Source: Wenzhouxiangella sp. XN24
Lineage (GTDB): Bacteria; Pseudomonadota; Gammaproteobacteria; Steroidobacterales; XN24
Reading direction: 5' to 3'
Assembly: GCF_011064545.1 (NCBI RefSeq)
Contig: NZ_JAAMFG010000030.1
Span: forward strand, 62,001 to 126,000
DNA length: 64,000 bases
The notes under the pieces are model-generated. The model did not search any database. It was not told the DNA's origin and saw only the letters and a list, made by a program, of their open reading frames with translations. Positions 33,120 to 39,690 of this stretch are shown in pieces; the first letter of the stretch is position 1; each line of letters begins with the position of its first letter. A program made the position numbers and the translations under genes.

Positions 33120-33500
33120 CCCGCCTCCAAATTGATCATCGCAACGACTTTACTGACCCGGACAATCGCTCCGGGCGTAATTTGAGTTCCTCAGCAAGGG
33201 AATCTTCTTTCACATTATTCGACGATTTATCACTCGACACCCATCATTCGGGCGATGCAAACGTACAGCGCTCCGGCGGAAGAGTCGCGGGCCCCGGTTG
33301 CGACTCCCCCGGGTCAGCAGCGCACGACCTTCGGAATCAGGCCTCGGCTCATACACTTAGCAAACAACGGCTTGGTCTTCTTAGCGGACCGGTGAGTGCT
33401 TAGCCCACCCATAGGCGGGCTTGGGTCCTTCTTGGGCTTTCTAGCCCAATAACGGCCTTGGACTCAATACGTACTGCCTCACTACGCCTATGCCCGAAGC
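33120..33500. other. right boundary of the island, no gene
   Basis: About 380 nt between the ATPase-HEPN gene and the readthrough tail of the HD gene. The only structure I see is a pair of hairpins around 33405-33449. GC content rises again to the right. No integrase, tRNA or clear attachment repeat was recognised. Confidence 0.4.
33432..33449. terminator. hairpin TTGGGCT-TTCT-AGCCCAA
   Basis: A perfect 7-bp stem with a 4-nt loop. A weaker GCCC/GGGC pair precedes it at about 33411-33420. It lies between the leftward HD gene tail and the start of the leftward ATPase-HEPN gene, where it could end transcription entering from the HD side. Confidence 0.4.
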
Positions 33501-33641
33501 TCACAATTCGCTTCCCGCAACTCCTACGATGTCCTCCGTAGCACTCTCCAACTCGCCCGCTAGTCTAGCGAGGCGCCGCTGCCTCACCTCACGCGCCTCG
33601 TCCGCCGCCTTGCGCGAAATCACGTCCGCCAGCGACTGGTA
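33501..33641 (-). pseudogene. detached C-terminal tail of the HD-domain protein
   Basis: Directly after the TAA at 33642-33644 the same frame stays open for 46 codons (YQSLADVISRKAADEARE and on) to a TGA at 33501. HD proteins of this type normally continue ILWYYxSLADV, so the TAA sits exactly where a tyrosine codon is expected. This tail is the natural C-terminus cut off by a nonsense change. Confidence 0.75.
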
Positions 33642-34190
33642 TTACCAGAGGATCTCCGGCACGCGGCGCTCGAGATCCGCATCCGGCTTGTCGGCCACGA
33701 AGCGGAGCCAGAACTCCGCCTGCGGCCGGCCGTCGCGCTGGCAGGTCCTGAGGTCGGTGAGGATCGCGCGGGTGTTGTGCAGCTTGTCGGCGGCGGTGAC
33801 CAGCAGCGCGCGATAGTCGTCCTTGTGCTCGAGCGTCGCGAGATAGGCCTGCTTGCGCTCGGCCCAGGGCGCCTTCTGCTCGCCCGGCTCCGGCATCGCG
33901 TCGGTGCAGTGCTCGACGATGTCGCCGACACGGTCGCCGAAGCGCGCCCGCACGTCGCGGAGTCGTGGCGGACCGCCGCAGTCCTCGACCACGTCGTGCA
34001 GCAGGCCGGCGATGACCAGGTCCTCGAAGTCCTCGGGGATCTCGCCGTCGCCGTCGGCCGCCGCCTCCATGACGAGGCTGGCCACGCCCATCAGGTGTGA
34101 GAGATAGGGAATCTGCGTGCCCTTGCGGCAGTGGCCGGCGTGGGCGTCGGCCGCGTAGGCGAACGCGGCCTGGATCTTGGTCGTCAGCAT
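33642..34190 (-). CDS. HD-domain phosphohydrolase (RelA/SpoT hydrolase-like), C-terminally truncated
   Basis: A 182-residue HD-domain protein of the small (p)ppGpp-hydrolase-like group: TQIPYLSHLMGVASLV supplies the first histidine, LLHDVVEDCGG the HD pair, and VTAADKLHNTRAILTDL the distal aspartate. All metal ligands are present. The product ends at ILW followed by TAA, where relatives read ILWYY and then have a helical tail of about 45 residues, still encoded downstream. The core may remain active without that tail. Confidence 0.8.
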   Translation of the reverse strand: MLTTKIQAAFAYAADAHAGHCRKGTQIPYLSHLMGVASLVMEAAADGDGEIPEDFEDLVIAGLLHDVVEDCGGPPRLRDVRARFGDRVGDIVEHCTDAMPEPGEQKAPWAERKQAYLATLEHKDDYRALLVTAADKLHNTRAILTDLRTCQRDGRPQAEFWLRFVADKPDADLERRVPEILW

Positions 34191-34244
34191 GGGAGTCCTC
34201 TCGGAGTCAGTCCGGGGTGGACGCTGCCAGTTTATGGGCGGGCG

Positions 34245-34261
34245 GGCTCAGGGGGTGAGCC
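34245..34261. repeat. hairpin repeat GGCTCA-GGGGG-TGAGCC
   Basis: A perfect 6-bp stem with a GGGGG loop, the same motif as at 15384-15400, between the HD gene and the XRE antitoxin gene. Confidence 0.68.
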
Positions 34262-34344
34262 TGGGGATTCCGCCGTGGCGGCCAAGCGGGTGATCGCGTT
34301 CCAGATCGCTGAGCTCGGCTGAGACAAGCGCAACACGGCGTGCC

Positions 34345-34372
34345 TTGCGTTCTATATCTGAACGGATATAGT
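34345..34372 (+). promoter_or_regulatory. promoter and palindromic operator of the orphan XRE antitoxin
   Basis: TTGCGT (34345-34350) and TATAGT (34367-34372) are 16 nt apart. The palindrome CTATATC-TGAACG-GATATAG (34352-34371) covers the spacer and the -10. Three nt later comes the start of the toxin remnant. Binding by the antitoxin is inferred. Confidence 0.6.
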
Positions 34373-34374
34373 TT

Positions 34375-34416
34375 ATGCCCGAGAAACGAAAGCCGCTGTA
34401 CTGGAAGGGGTCCTTC
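34375..34416 (+). pseudogene. 5' remnant of a Gp49/HigB-like toxin gene
   Basis: ATG 34375 begins MPEKRKPLYWKGS, the standard first residues of a phage Gp49-like RelE/HigB toxin (KPLxWxGSS). It then runs straight into the antitoxin start at 34417 in the same frame. About 90 codons of toxin are missing. The remnant could be translated as an N-terminal extension of the antitoxin. Confidence 0.65.
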
Positions 34417-34737
34417 ATGCCACGCAAATTCCGTCCGCAGGGCACCGACAACGTGCTTGCAGACCTCGGGTTCGAAGATGCGGAAGAGCTGTCGGCGAAG
34501 GCCGCGCTCGCGGTCAAGCTGAACGACCTGATCCAGCGGCGCGGCCTGAGCCAGACGGAGGCCGCCCGAATCACCGGCATGACGCAGCCGAAGATCTCCC
34601 AGGTCAGGCGCTACAAGCTGCAGAACATCTCGCTGGAACGCCTGATGCAGGCACTGGTGTCGCTCGACCAGGAGGTGGAGATCGTGGTGCGTCGGGCATC
34701 GCGCTCGCGTGCAGCGGGAATCACGGTTGCCGCTTAG
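34417..34737 (+). CDS. HigA-like XRE antitoxin, orphaned
   Basis: A 106-residue antitoxin with the family N-terminus DNVLADLGFEDAEELSAKAA and a helix-turn-helix at about residues 45-75 (RGLSQTEAARITGMTQPKIS). A strand pairing segment follows (DQEVEIVVRRA). Partners of this family are Gp49-like toxins, of which only 14 codons remain upstream. Its stop overlaps the stop of the convergent higA at 34734 (shared TTAG). The operator upstream is intact, so it is probably still expressed. Confidence 0.83.
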   Translation: MPRKFRPQGTDNVLADLGFEDAEELSAKAALAVKLNDLIQRRGLSQTEAARITGMTQPKISQVRRYKLQNISLERLMQALVSLDQEVEIVVRRASRSRAAGITVAA

Positions 34738-35018
34738 CGGCGCACCCGCGAAACCTGCCGCAGGTCCGTCTCCCGGCGCGCCTTCCACAGGTCATGGGCG
34801 CACTGCATGGCCAGCCAGCTCTCAGGCGTGCGGCCCAGGCACTTGGACAGCCGCAACGCCATCTCGGGACTAATCCCGCTGGCACCGGTGAGCACCCGGC
34901 TCAGCGTCGAGGGCGCCACGCCCAGCCGCGCAGCCAGCGCTCTCCCGCTCATCCCGTGGGGAGCGAGGTAGACCTCGGAGATAAACTCGCCGGGGTGGGG
35001 AGGGTTGTGCATGGCCAT
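34734..35018 (-). CDS. higA: HigA/VapI-type XRE antitoxin without toxin
   Basis: A 94-residue antitoxin of the HigA/VapI group: HPGEFISEVYLAPHGMSGRA, then a helix-turn-helix (ARLGVAPSTLSRVLTG at about 30-45), ISPEMALRLSKCLGRTPESW, and a C-terminal helix LWKARRETDLRQV. The usual partner, a GraT/HigB toxin ending in DYH, should lie immediately upstream, but that stretch holds only promoter and operator. It is the third antitoxin here with no intact toxin. Confidence 0.86.
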   Translation of the reverse strand: MAMHNPPHPGEFISEVYLAPHGMSGRALAARLGVAPSTLSRVLTGASGISPEMALRLSKCLGRTPESWLAMQCAHDLWKARRETDLRQVSRVRR

Positions 35019-35061
35019 CAGTGGTAGTCCCACGTGTCCGGAAGTTTGGCTCAACGCCGCG

Positions 35062-35090
35062 AGTGTAGGGTGTTGCGCATCACGCAACAA
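35062..35090 (-). promoter_or_regulatory. promoter with palindromic operator of the leftward higA
   Basis: On the reverse strand TTGTTG (35090-35085) and TACACT (35067-35062) are 17 nt apart. TGTTGCG-CATCA-CGCAACA (35071-35089) is a perfect inverted repeat inside it. This fits HigA autorepression. Confidence 0.6.
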
Positions 35091-35162
35091 GCGGGCACGC
35101 CGGATATCTGCGGAACTCCGAGGCAAATACTTGGGACACCAGCTAACCAGTGATAGGCTGAG

Positions 35163-35181
35163 GTTATCTTTAGATGATAAC
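35163..35181. promoter_or_regulatory. inverted repeat GTTATC-N7-GATAAC upstream of a regulator gene
   Basis: A 6-bp inverted repeat with a 7-nt centre ends 9 nt before the ATG of the winged-helix gene at 35190. It is a likely autoregulatory site. Confidence 0.5.
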
Positions 35182-35189
35182 TCTCTGCC

Positions 35190-35570
35190 ATGAAGCCCAG
35201 CGTCATCAATGTCGGCATCATCTCGCGCGACGACTACGTCCGGCGCACGGTTGCGATCGCCCGCGGAGAGCACAAGCCCGGTTCGAGCGAGCCAAAGGTA
35301 TGGTTCGAGTCCCTGCGGTCCATGGCAGAGGCCCTGAGCCCAGACAACCAGGAACTGCTGCGCCTGATCGCCGCAGAGAACCCGCAATCCCTTGCCGAGC
35401 TGGAGCAGCTCTCGGGTCGCAAAAAGAGCAATCTCTCCCGGACGCTCAAGATGCTCGAGGGTTACGGCATCGTCTCGCTCGACCGGAAGAACCATAGGCT
35501 CATCCCCAAGGTCCACGCCACGGACTTCAGGGTGGAGTTCGGGGTCAACGTAGGCAATTGGAGGCCATGA
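35190..35570 (+). CDS. winged-helix (MarR/HVO_A0114-like) regulator
   Basis: A 126-residue protein. Residues about 45-105 form a winged helix: DNQELLRLIAAENPQSLAEL, then SGRKKSNLSRTLKMLEGYGI and VSLDRKNHRL. The N-terminal SRDDYVRRTVAIARGE segment is typical of the HVO_A0114-like DNA-binding family, often an antitoxin or regulator next to a small partner gene. The next gene starts 1 nt after its stop with GGAGG inside this gene, so they are coupled, but that partner is a secreted YciI-like protein and not a known toxin. Confidence 0.75.
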   Translation: MKPSVINVGIISRDDYVRRTVAIARGEHKPGSSEPKVWFESLRSMAEALSPDNQELLRLIAAENPQSLAELEQLSGRKKSNLSRTLKMLEGYGIVSLDRKNHRLIPKVHATDFRVEFGVNVGNWRP

Positions 35571-35571
35571 C

Positions 35572-36045
35572 ATGAAAGCAATCCGACCCGCGGCCCTCGC
35601 CGCATTGCTGCTGCTGGGCGGCGGTGCCCTCGCCCAGGATGCTGCCGCCCCGATGAGCCCGACCTTCGACGAGGCGCTCGCCGACGCGCTCGGCGCGGAT
35701 GAGTACGGCATGCGCCAGTACGTGCTAGTGATCCTGAAGACCGGCCCAACGCCGGTGCCCGCCGGCGCGGCGCGCGACGAGATGTTCCGCGGCCACTTCG
35801 CCAACATGAAGCGGCTCGCGGCGGAAGGGAAGTTAGCTTTAGCAGGCCCGCTCGACGGCGTGGACGGCTGGCGCGGCCTGTTCATCCTGGCGGTCGACGA
35901 CCTGGAAGAGGCCGCGACGCTCGTCGCCACCGACCCGGTCATCATCCACGGCGAGATGATCGCCGAGTACCACGCCTACTACGGCTCGGCGGCCCTGATG
36001 CTCGTCAACGAGACCCACGAGAAGGTGGCGCGGAAGGGGTTTTAG
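35572..36045 (+). CDS. secreted YciI-like protein
   Basis: A 157-residue protein with a Sec signal peptide (MKAIRPAALAALLLLGGGALA, about 20 residues plus cleavage) and a YciI-related ferredoxin-like fold: YVLVILKTGPTPVPAG, then HFANMKRLAAEGKLALAGPL and LVATDPVIIHGEM. The conserved histidine of YciI (H in FRGHFANM) is present. Family members outside the cytoplasm are poorly known. It is translated from GGAGG overlapping the end of the regulator gene and converges on the DUF2442 gene with a 4-nt overlap. Confidence 0.78.
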   Translation: MKAIRPAALAALLLLGGGALAQDAAAPMSPTFDEALADALGADEYGMRQYVLVILKTGPTPVPAGAARDEMFRGHFANMKRLAAEGKLALAGPLDGVDGWRGLFILAVDDLEEAATLVATDPVIIHGEMIAEYHAYYGSAALMLVNETHEKVARKGF

Positions 36046-36272
36046 GCATCGCTCTTGAGCGGGAAGCGCTCGGGGTGCCGGATGGTCTCCAGGCCGAGAT
36101 CGACATCCAGGTCCGGCCAGTAGAGGTGCCCCGCCACAGGCTCCTCGATACGTGACACCGCATCCGCCGACGCCCCCCGGAACCACGGAAAGTCATCGAA
36201 GGGCATGAACAGCTCTTCGCCGCGCACCAGCAGCCAGACGCCGTGCGGCGAGACCTGGGTCACCTCAACCAT
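36042..36272 (-). CDS. DUF2442-like protein, short type
   Basis: A 76-residue protein of the short DUF2442-like group: SPHGVWLLVRGEELFMPFDD and a C-terminal LYWPDLDVDLGLETIRHPER. Its C-terminal part is duplicated as a fragment at 36735-36813. It starts 3 nt after the TAG of the ParE-like remnant. In intact loci of this kind the gene is paired with a DUF4160 partner, which is not present here. Confidence 0.75.
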   Translation of the reverse strand: MVEVTQVSPHGVWLLVRGEELFMPFDDFPWFRGASADAVSRIEEPVAGHLYWPDLDVDLGLETIRHPERFPLKSDA

Positions 36273-36274
36273 TG

Positions 36275-36400
36275 CTAATTACGATCACGCCAATAGCCTG
36301 GGCGTCGAGATTGGTGCGCCACCGCGACAACCAGAATCTCGTCGTATTGCTCTCGCACAACGACGTCATACGGAAAGCGCCTGAGAATCAGCCTCTTGGC
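36275..36400 (-). pseudogene. C-terminal remnant of a ParE/RelE toxin
   Basis: 41 codons without a start read AKRLILRRFPYDVVVREQYD, EILVVAVAHQSRRPGYWRDR, N, stop. That is the conserved C-terminal half of ParE-like toxins. The N-terminal half is gone and the frame emerges from the last codons of the antitoxin gene, so one deletion removed the antitoxin tail end and the first half of the toxin. Confidence 0.8.
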
Positions 36401-36636
36401 CCCGCCGGAATACGCGCCTGCATTAGCCTGTTGAACTCACTGCGATCCAACAGCTTCGCCGTACCCGCGTCGATCTCGGCGAGGCGGCGTGCGATCTCCC
36501 GCTCCCAAGCCTCGCCTGCATCGGGATCGGCCGGCGAATCCAGGCTCTTGACCAAGGTGCGCGCAAGTTCAGCGCGATCCGCCTCAGGAAGCGAAAGCGC
36601 ATCGGAACGTAACTTGCTCAAAGGATCAGTACTCAT
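36388..36636 (-). CDS. addiction-module antitoxin (TIGR02574-like), toxin broken
   Basis: An 82-residue antitoxin of the putative addiction-module component family: LRSDALSLPEADRAELARTL, then SLDSPADPDAGEAWEREIAR and RLAEIDAGTAKLLDRSEF. ATG 36636 is the family start. The last few residues (RIPAGPRG) are not family-like and come from the deletion junction, after which the toxin's C-terminal half continues in another frame. Confidence 0.82.
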   Translation of the reverse strand: MSTDPLSKLRSDALSLPEADRAELARTLVKSLDSPADPDAGEAWEREIARRLAEIDAGTAKLLDRSEFNRLMQARIPAGPRG

Positions 36637-36734
36637 GGGCCGAAGTTTATAACGAACCGCGATCCTGGACGAATACCCCGAATCTATGGGTCTAAGCGAG
36701 AAATTAGGCTGCCGAATAAATTTGCCAAATTGGC

Positions 36735-36813
36735 TTACTCGCGGCGCTCCGGGCGCCGGATAGTCTCGAGGCCGAGATCGACGTCGAGATCGGGCCAGTA
36801 GAGGCAACCCGCC
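36735..36813 (-). pseudogene. C-terminal fragment of a DUF2442-like gene
   Basis: Reads AGCLYWPDLDVDLGLETIRR, PERRE, stop. This matches the end of the protein at 36042-36272. It has no start and abuts the stop of the DUF6557 gene. It is a second, partial copy. Confidence 0.78.
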
Positions 36814-37389
36814 TCAGTCCTCCATCCCTTTTCGAAGTTCCGCCATGACCTGTTCGAACGGGATAAGTTTCTCGGCCTTCTCTTCCTCCGACATGGCGTC
36901 AACCTCCGCGACCCTGCGGAGCAACTCCTGGTGGGTGTCCTGGACGCTCGCCTCGCAGAAGCCGTGAAACGTCATGTCGTACAGGCAGTGCGCTACCACA
37001 TGTGCCGGCGAATGAGCGTCGAGGGTGGCCGGCTCGATGGTCATGCCAAGCCACGCGTGCCAGGGGTGAAACGACAGGGACCATCTGGTCTGCTCGGCGC
37101 CGTGCTCGGCTCGGGCGCGCTCGTCCCAGTGGGCGAACTCCTCCAGGTCGCGGTTGCACGCGCCATTTCGCCCGATCACCTCGAGGGCCGGTTCCTCGTC
37201 AGGTTCCAGGCGTGGTGCGCACTCGATCGCGATCCGCATGGAACTTGCTTCAGGCCGCAACGTGCGAAGCTCCCGCAGGACACGACGATATTCATCCAGT
37301 CGCGGGCGTTCGTCGGGGTAAAGCCACGCCAGCGCGGCCTTGATTTCCGTCCACCTGGTGGCGGATGTCAGTTCTGCGAGTGTCGTCAT
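36814..37389 (-). CDS. DUF6557 family protein
   Basis: A 191-residue protein. The N-terminus ATRWTEIKAALAWLYPDERP, RLDEYRRVLRELR is followed by a domain with WSLSFHPWHAWLGMTIEPAT and VAHCLYDMTFHGF, a combination I recognise from the DUF6557 family of immunity-like small proteins. The C-terminal helix is acidic. No function is established. ATG 37389 is the first in-frame start. It stands alone, flanked by a gene fragment and a divergent VapBC-like pair. Confidence 0.72.
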   Translation of the reverse strand: MTTLAELTSATRWTEIKAALAWLYPDERPRLDEYRRVLRELRTLRPEASSMRIAIECAPRLEPDEEPALEVIGRNGACNRDLEEFAHWDERARAEHGAEQTRWSLSFHPWHAWLGMTIEPATLDAHSPAHVVAHCLYDMTFHGFCEASVQDTHQELLRRVAEVDAMSEEEKAEKLIPFEQVMAELRKGMED

Positions 37390-37521
37390 TTCTGTGCGCC
37401 CTCACCAGTTTTTTTCCGCTGCGCCAGGCCCGGTGATCGTGCATTCTGCCGAGACTTGGGCAGCGGAATCGAAACGGATACCATATTGGCACCATTTCGG
37501 TTTTGCCCAGGACCGCCCCTC

Positions 37522-37767
37522 ATGAGCACGTCCATCACTTTGAAGAATATCCCCGAACCCCTGTACCGGCGAATCCGGATGGCCGCCGACCGGCATCACC
37601 GCAGCCTCAACAGCGAGATCATTGCCCGGCTGGAGCAGGCGCTGGCGCCCCATCCCGTAGACGTCGAGGAATCGCTGCAACAGGCGCGTCGCCTGCGGGA
37701 GCGCTACACGGGCCCGCCGCTGACGCTCGATGACATCGAGGCGGCGATCGACCAGGGGCGGCGGTGA
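37522..37767 (+). CDS. FitA/Arc-type antitoxin
   Basis: An 81-residue ribbon-helix-helix antitoxin: SITLKNIPEPLYRRIRMAAD, then HRSLNSEIIARLEQALAP (the two helices), and a C-terminal toxin-binding tail ending LTLDDIEAAIDQGRR. It is the standard partner of the PIN toxin that follows. ATG 37522 lies right after the promoter region. The stop overlaps the toxin start (GTGA). Confidence 0.9.
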   Translation: MSTSITLKNIPEPLYRRIRMAADRHHRSLNSEIIARLEQALAPHPVDVEESLQQARRLRERYTGPPLTLDDIEAAIDQGRR

Positions 37768-38153
37768 TCGTCGTCGACACCAACGTGATTGCTTATCTCC
37801 TCTTGCCGGGTGACCGCACGAAGGCGGCGGAGGCTTTGCATCGCCGGGACGCGGAGTGGGCGGCGCCGCTGTTGTGGCGCAGCGAGTTTCGTAACGTGCT
37901 TGCGACGCTCATTCGCCTGGGGCGCATCGAACTGCCGATTGCCCAGGCCATCCAGGAACAAGCCGAACGGCTGCTGGCGCCACTGGAGTTCGCGGTGGAT
38001 TCCGAATCGGTGCTCGCATTGGCCGCGAGCTCGGGTTGCTCGGCCTACGATTGCGAATTTGTCGCGCTGGCGGACTACCTGGATGTGCCTCTCGTCAGCG
38101 CCGACCGGAAGCTCAAGGCAAAGTTTGGCAAGCGGGTAAGACCGCTGTCGTGA
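37764..38153 (+). CDS. vapC: PIN-domain toxin ribonuclease (VapC/FitB-like)
   Basis: A 129-residue PIN domain with the catalytic aspartate at residue 5 (MIVVDTNVIAYLLLPGD), the glutamate in LWRSEFRNVL, and the C-terminal acidic residues in YDCEFVALA and PLVSADRKL. All four metal ligands are present. GTG 37764 overlaps the antitoxin stop. Together with the antitoxin it is an intact pair, in contrast with the broken modules on either side. Confidence 0.92.
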   Translation: MIVVDTNVIAYLLLPGDRTKAAEALHRRDAEWAAPLLWRSEFRNVLATLIRLGRIELPIAQAIQEQAERLLAPLEFAVDSESVLALAASSGCSAYDCEFVALADYLDVPLVSADRKLKAKFGKRVRPLS

Positions 38154-38231
38154 GCATCTGAAAAAACCAGCACTTTCTCGCCGGCATCGATAGAAAAAAC
38201 CGATTGCGATTCAATGGCTTCCGGGTAATAA

Positions 38232-38251
38232 TACTGTATGTTTGAACAGTT
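38232..38251 (+). promoter_or_regulatory. LexA (SOS) box upstream of the HNH gene
   Basis: TACTGTATGTTTGAACAGTT contains CTGT-N8-ACAG, the gammaproteobacterial LexA consensus. It lies 15 nt before the HNH start codon, where LexA would block transcription. SOS control is inferred. Confidence 0.7.
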
Positions 38252-38266
38252 ACCTGGAGACCCGGA

Positions 38267-39649
38267 ATGCTCCACGAGGACATCCGCAAACTGAACCCCG
38301 AGGGCTTCGCCCGCCAGTCCCGCGCGGCCGAGCTCGAGGGCGAGATCGCGTTGCTGGCCGCCCAGATCAACGCCGCCACTTTCCGGCTCATCGAGATGCT
38401 GCGGGAGTTCGACGAGCTCAGCGGCTGGAACGGCTGGCCGACGGCGGCGCACTGGCTGCACTGGCGCTGCGGCTATTCGCTCGGCGCCGCGCGGGAACGG
38501 TTCCGCGTCGCGCGCGCATTGCCCGAGCTGCCACTCATCCGCGAGGCCTTCCGCGCCGGGCATCTCTCCTTCGCCCAGGTGCGCGCGATCAGCCGCATCG
38601 CGACGCCGGAGAACGAGGCGACCCTGCTCATGTGGGCGCAGCATTCCACGGCCTCGCAGATGGAACGGTTCGCCCGCCTGTATCGCCGTTACGGCGAGAA
38701 CGCCGCGGCCATGGGCCAGCACCGTGACCGCTCCTTCTCTTCGTGGGAGGAGGATGACGGCATGGTGTCGTTTCGCATTCGCCTGCCGGCCGAGCAGGCG
38801 GCGGTGGTGTTGCAGGCCGTCGAGGCGGCGAAGGCGTCGCTCGAGGGCCACGACCGGGAAGACGACATCACCCCGGAATCGCTGCCCTCGCCCTGGGAGG
38901 ATCCACCCGCCCATCCCGACGAGAACGTTTCCGCGGAAACGCGGCACGCGCGCCGGGCCGACGCGCTGGTGCGTGTCGCGGAGTCGTACCTCGAGCCCGA
39001 CGGCCGGCCGCGCTCGCTGGCGGAGAAGTACCAGGTGCATGTGCACCTCGATTTCAGGCGCGATGCGGACGGGCCGGTGGCGGATCCGGACGCACCGGCC
39101 CTGGCCGAGGAGACCATCCGCCGGCTGGGTTGCGAGGCCGGGCTGGTGCCGGTGCTGCACGACGGCGAGGAGATCCTGTCCGTGGGGCGCAAGACGCGGG
39201 CCGTGCCGCCGTCGATCCGGCGGGCGTTACGCCTGCGCGACCGCGGCTGCCGCTTCCCGGGCTGCACGCACACCCGCCACGTGGACGCGCATCACGTGCG
39301 CCACTGGGCCGACGGCGGCGAGACGAAGCTGTCCAACCTGGTGGAACTCTGCAGTGGGCATCACCGGCTGTTGCACGAGGGCGGCTACGGGCTGCGCGTC
39401 ACCGACGACGGCGCGCTGGTGTTCACGCGTCCGGACGGCGAGCGCATTCCCGAGGTGCCGCGGCCGCTGGTGCTGACGGGCGATCCGCAGGCGGTGTGCG
39501 CCGCCGGCCAGCATCGCAACGACGTTTCCGCGGAAACGTCTGGACCCGGCGTTTCCGCGGAAACGTTTCGCCACCATTGGGACGGCAAGCCGCCGGATTA
39601 CGGGGCCATGGTGCGGTTGCTGGACGAGCGTGCCGGGTCGGGCGGGTGA
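38267..39649 (+). CDS. DUF222/HNH-endonuclease-domain protein carrying palindromic insertions
   Basis: A 460-residue DUF222-HNH protein. The N-terminal helical DUF222 part runs to about 230 (WLHWRCGYSLGAARERFRVA; FRAGHLSFAQVRAISRIATP). The HNH nuclease is CRFPGCTHTRHVDAHHVRHW, then TKLSNLVELCSGHHRLLHEG. These proteins are abundant, possibly selfish or SOS-related. Three copies of a 16-bp palindrome lie in frame at 38926, 39523 and 39550, each read as VSAET, in linkers outside the HNH fold. A LexA box is upstream. Confidence 0.88.
   Translation: MLHEDIRKLNPEGFARQSRAAELEGEIALLAAQINAATFRLIEMLREFDELSGWNGWPTAAHWLHWRCGYSLGAARERFRVARALPELPLIREAFRAGHLSFAQVRAISRIATPENEATLLMWAQHSTASQMERFARLYRRYGENAAAMGQHRDRSFSSWEEDDGMVSFRIRLPAEQAAVVLQAVEAAKASLEGHDREDDITPESLPSPWEDPPAHPDENVSAETRHARRADALVRVAESYLEPDGRPRSLAEKYQVHVHLDFRRDADGPVADPDAPALAEETIRRLGCEAGLVPVLHDGEEILSVGRKTRAVPPSIRRALRLRDRGCRFPGCTHTRHVDAHHVRHWADGGETKLSNLVELCSGHHRLLHEGGYGLRVTDDGALVFTRPDGERIPEVPRPLVLTGDPQAVCAAGQHRNDVSAETSGPGVSAETFRHHWDGKPPDYGAMVRLLDERAGSGG
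38926..38941. repeat. 16-bp palindrome inside the HNH gene, copy 1
   Basis: CGTTTCCGCGGAAACG, read in frame as part of NVSAET between the DUF222 and HNH parts. Confidence 0.8.
39523..39538. repeat. 16-bp palindrome inside the HNH gene, copy 2
   Basis: CGTTTCCGCGGAAACG, read as DVSAET in the C-terminal linker. Confidence 0.8.
39550..39565. repeat. 16-bp palindrome inside the HNH gene, copy 3
   Basis: CGTTTCCGCGGAAACG, read as GVSAET, 11 nt after copy 2 and in the same frame and orientation. Confidence 0.8.
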
Positions 39650-39690
39650 ATGATTGCGGCGAATGTCTCACCGGCGATACATTCGTGGGC

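Noticed and set aside
15402-33500. attachment sites or an integrase for the island
   Set aside because: I looked for a direct repeat between the two borders and for a recombinase or tRNA gene and found none, so the mode of entry is not claimed.
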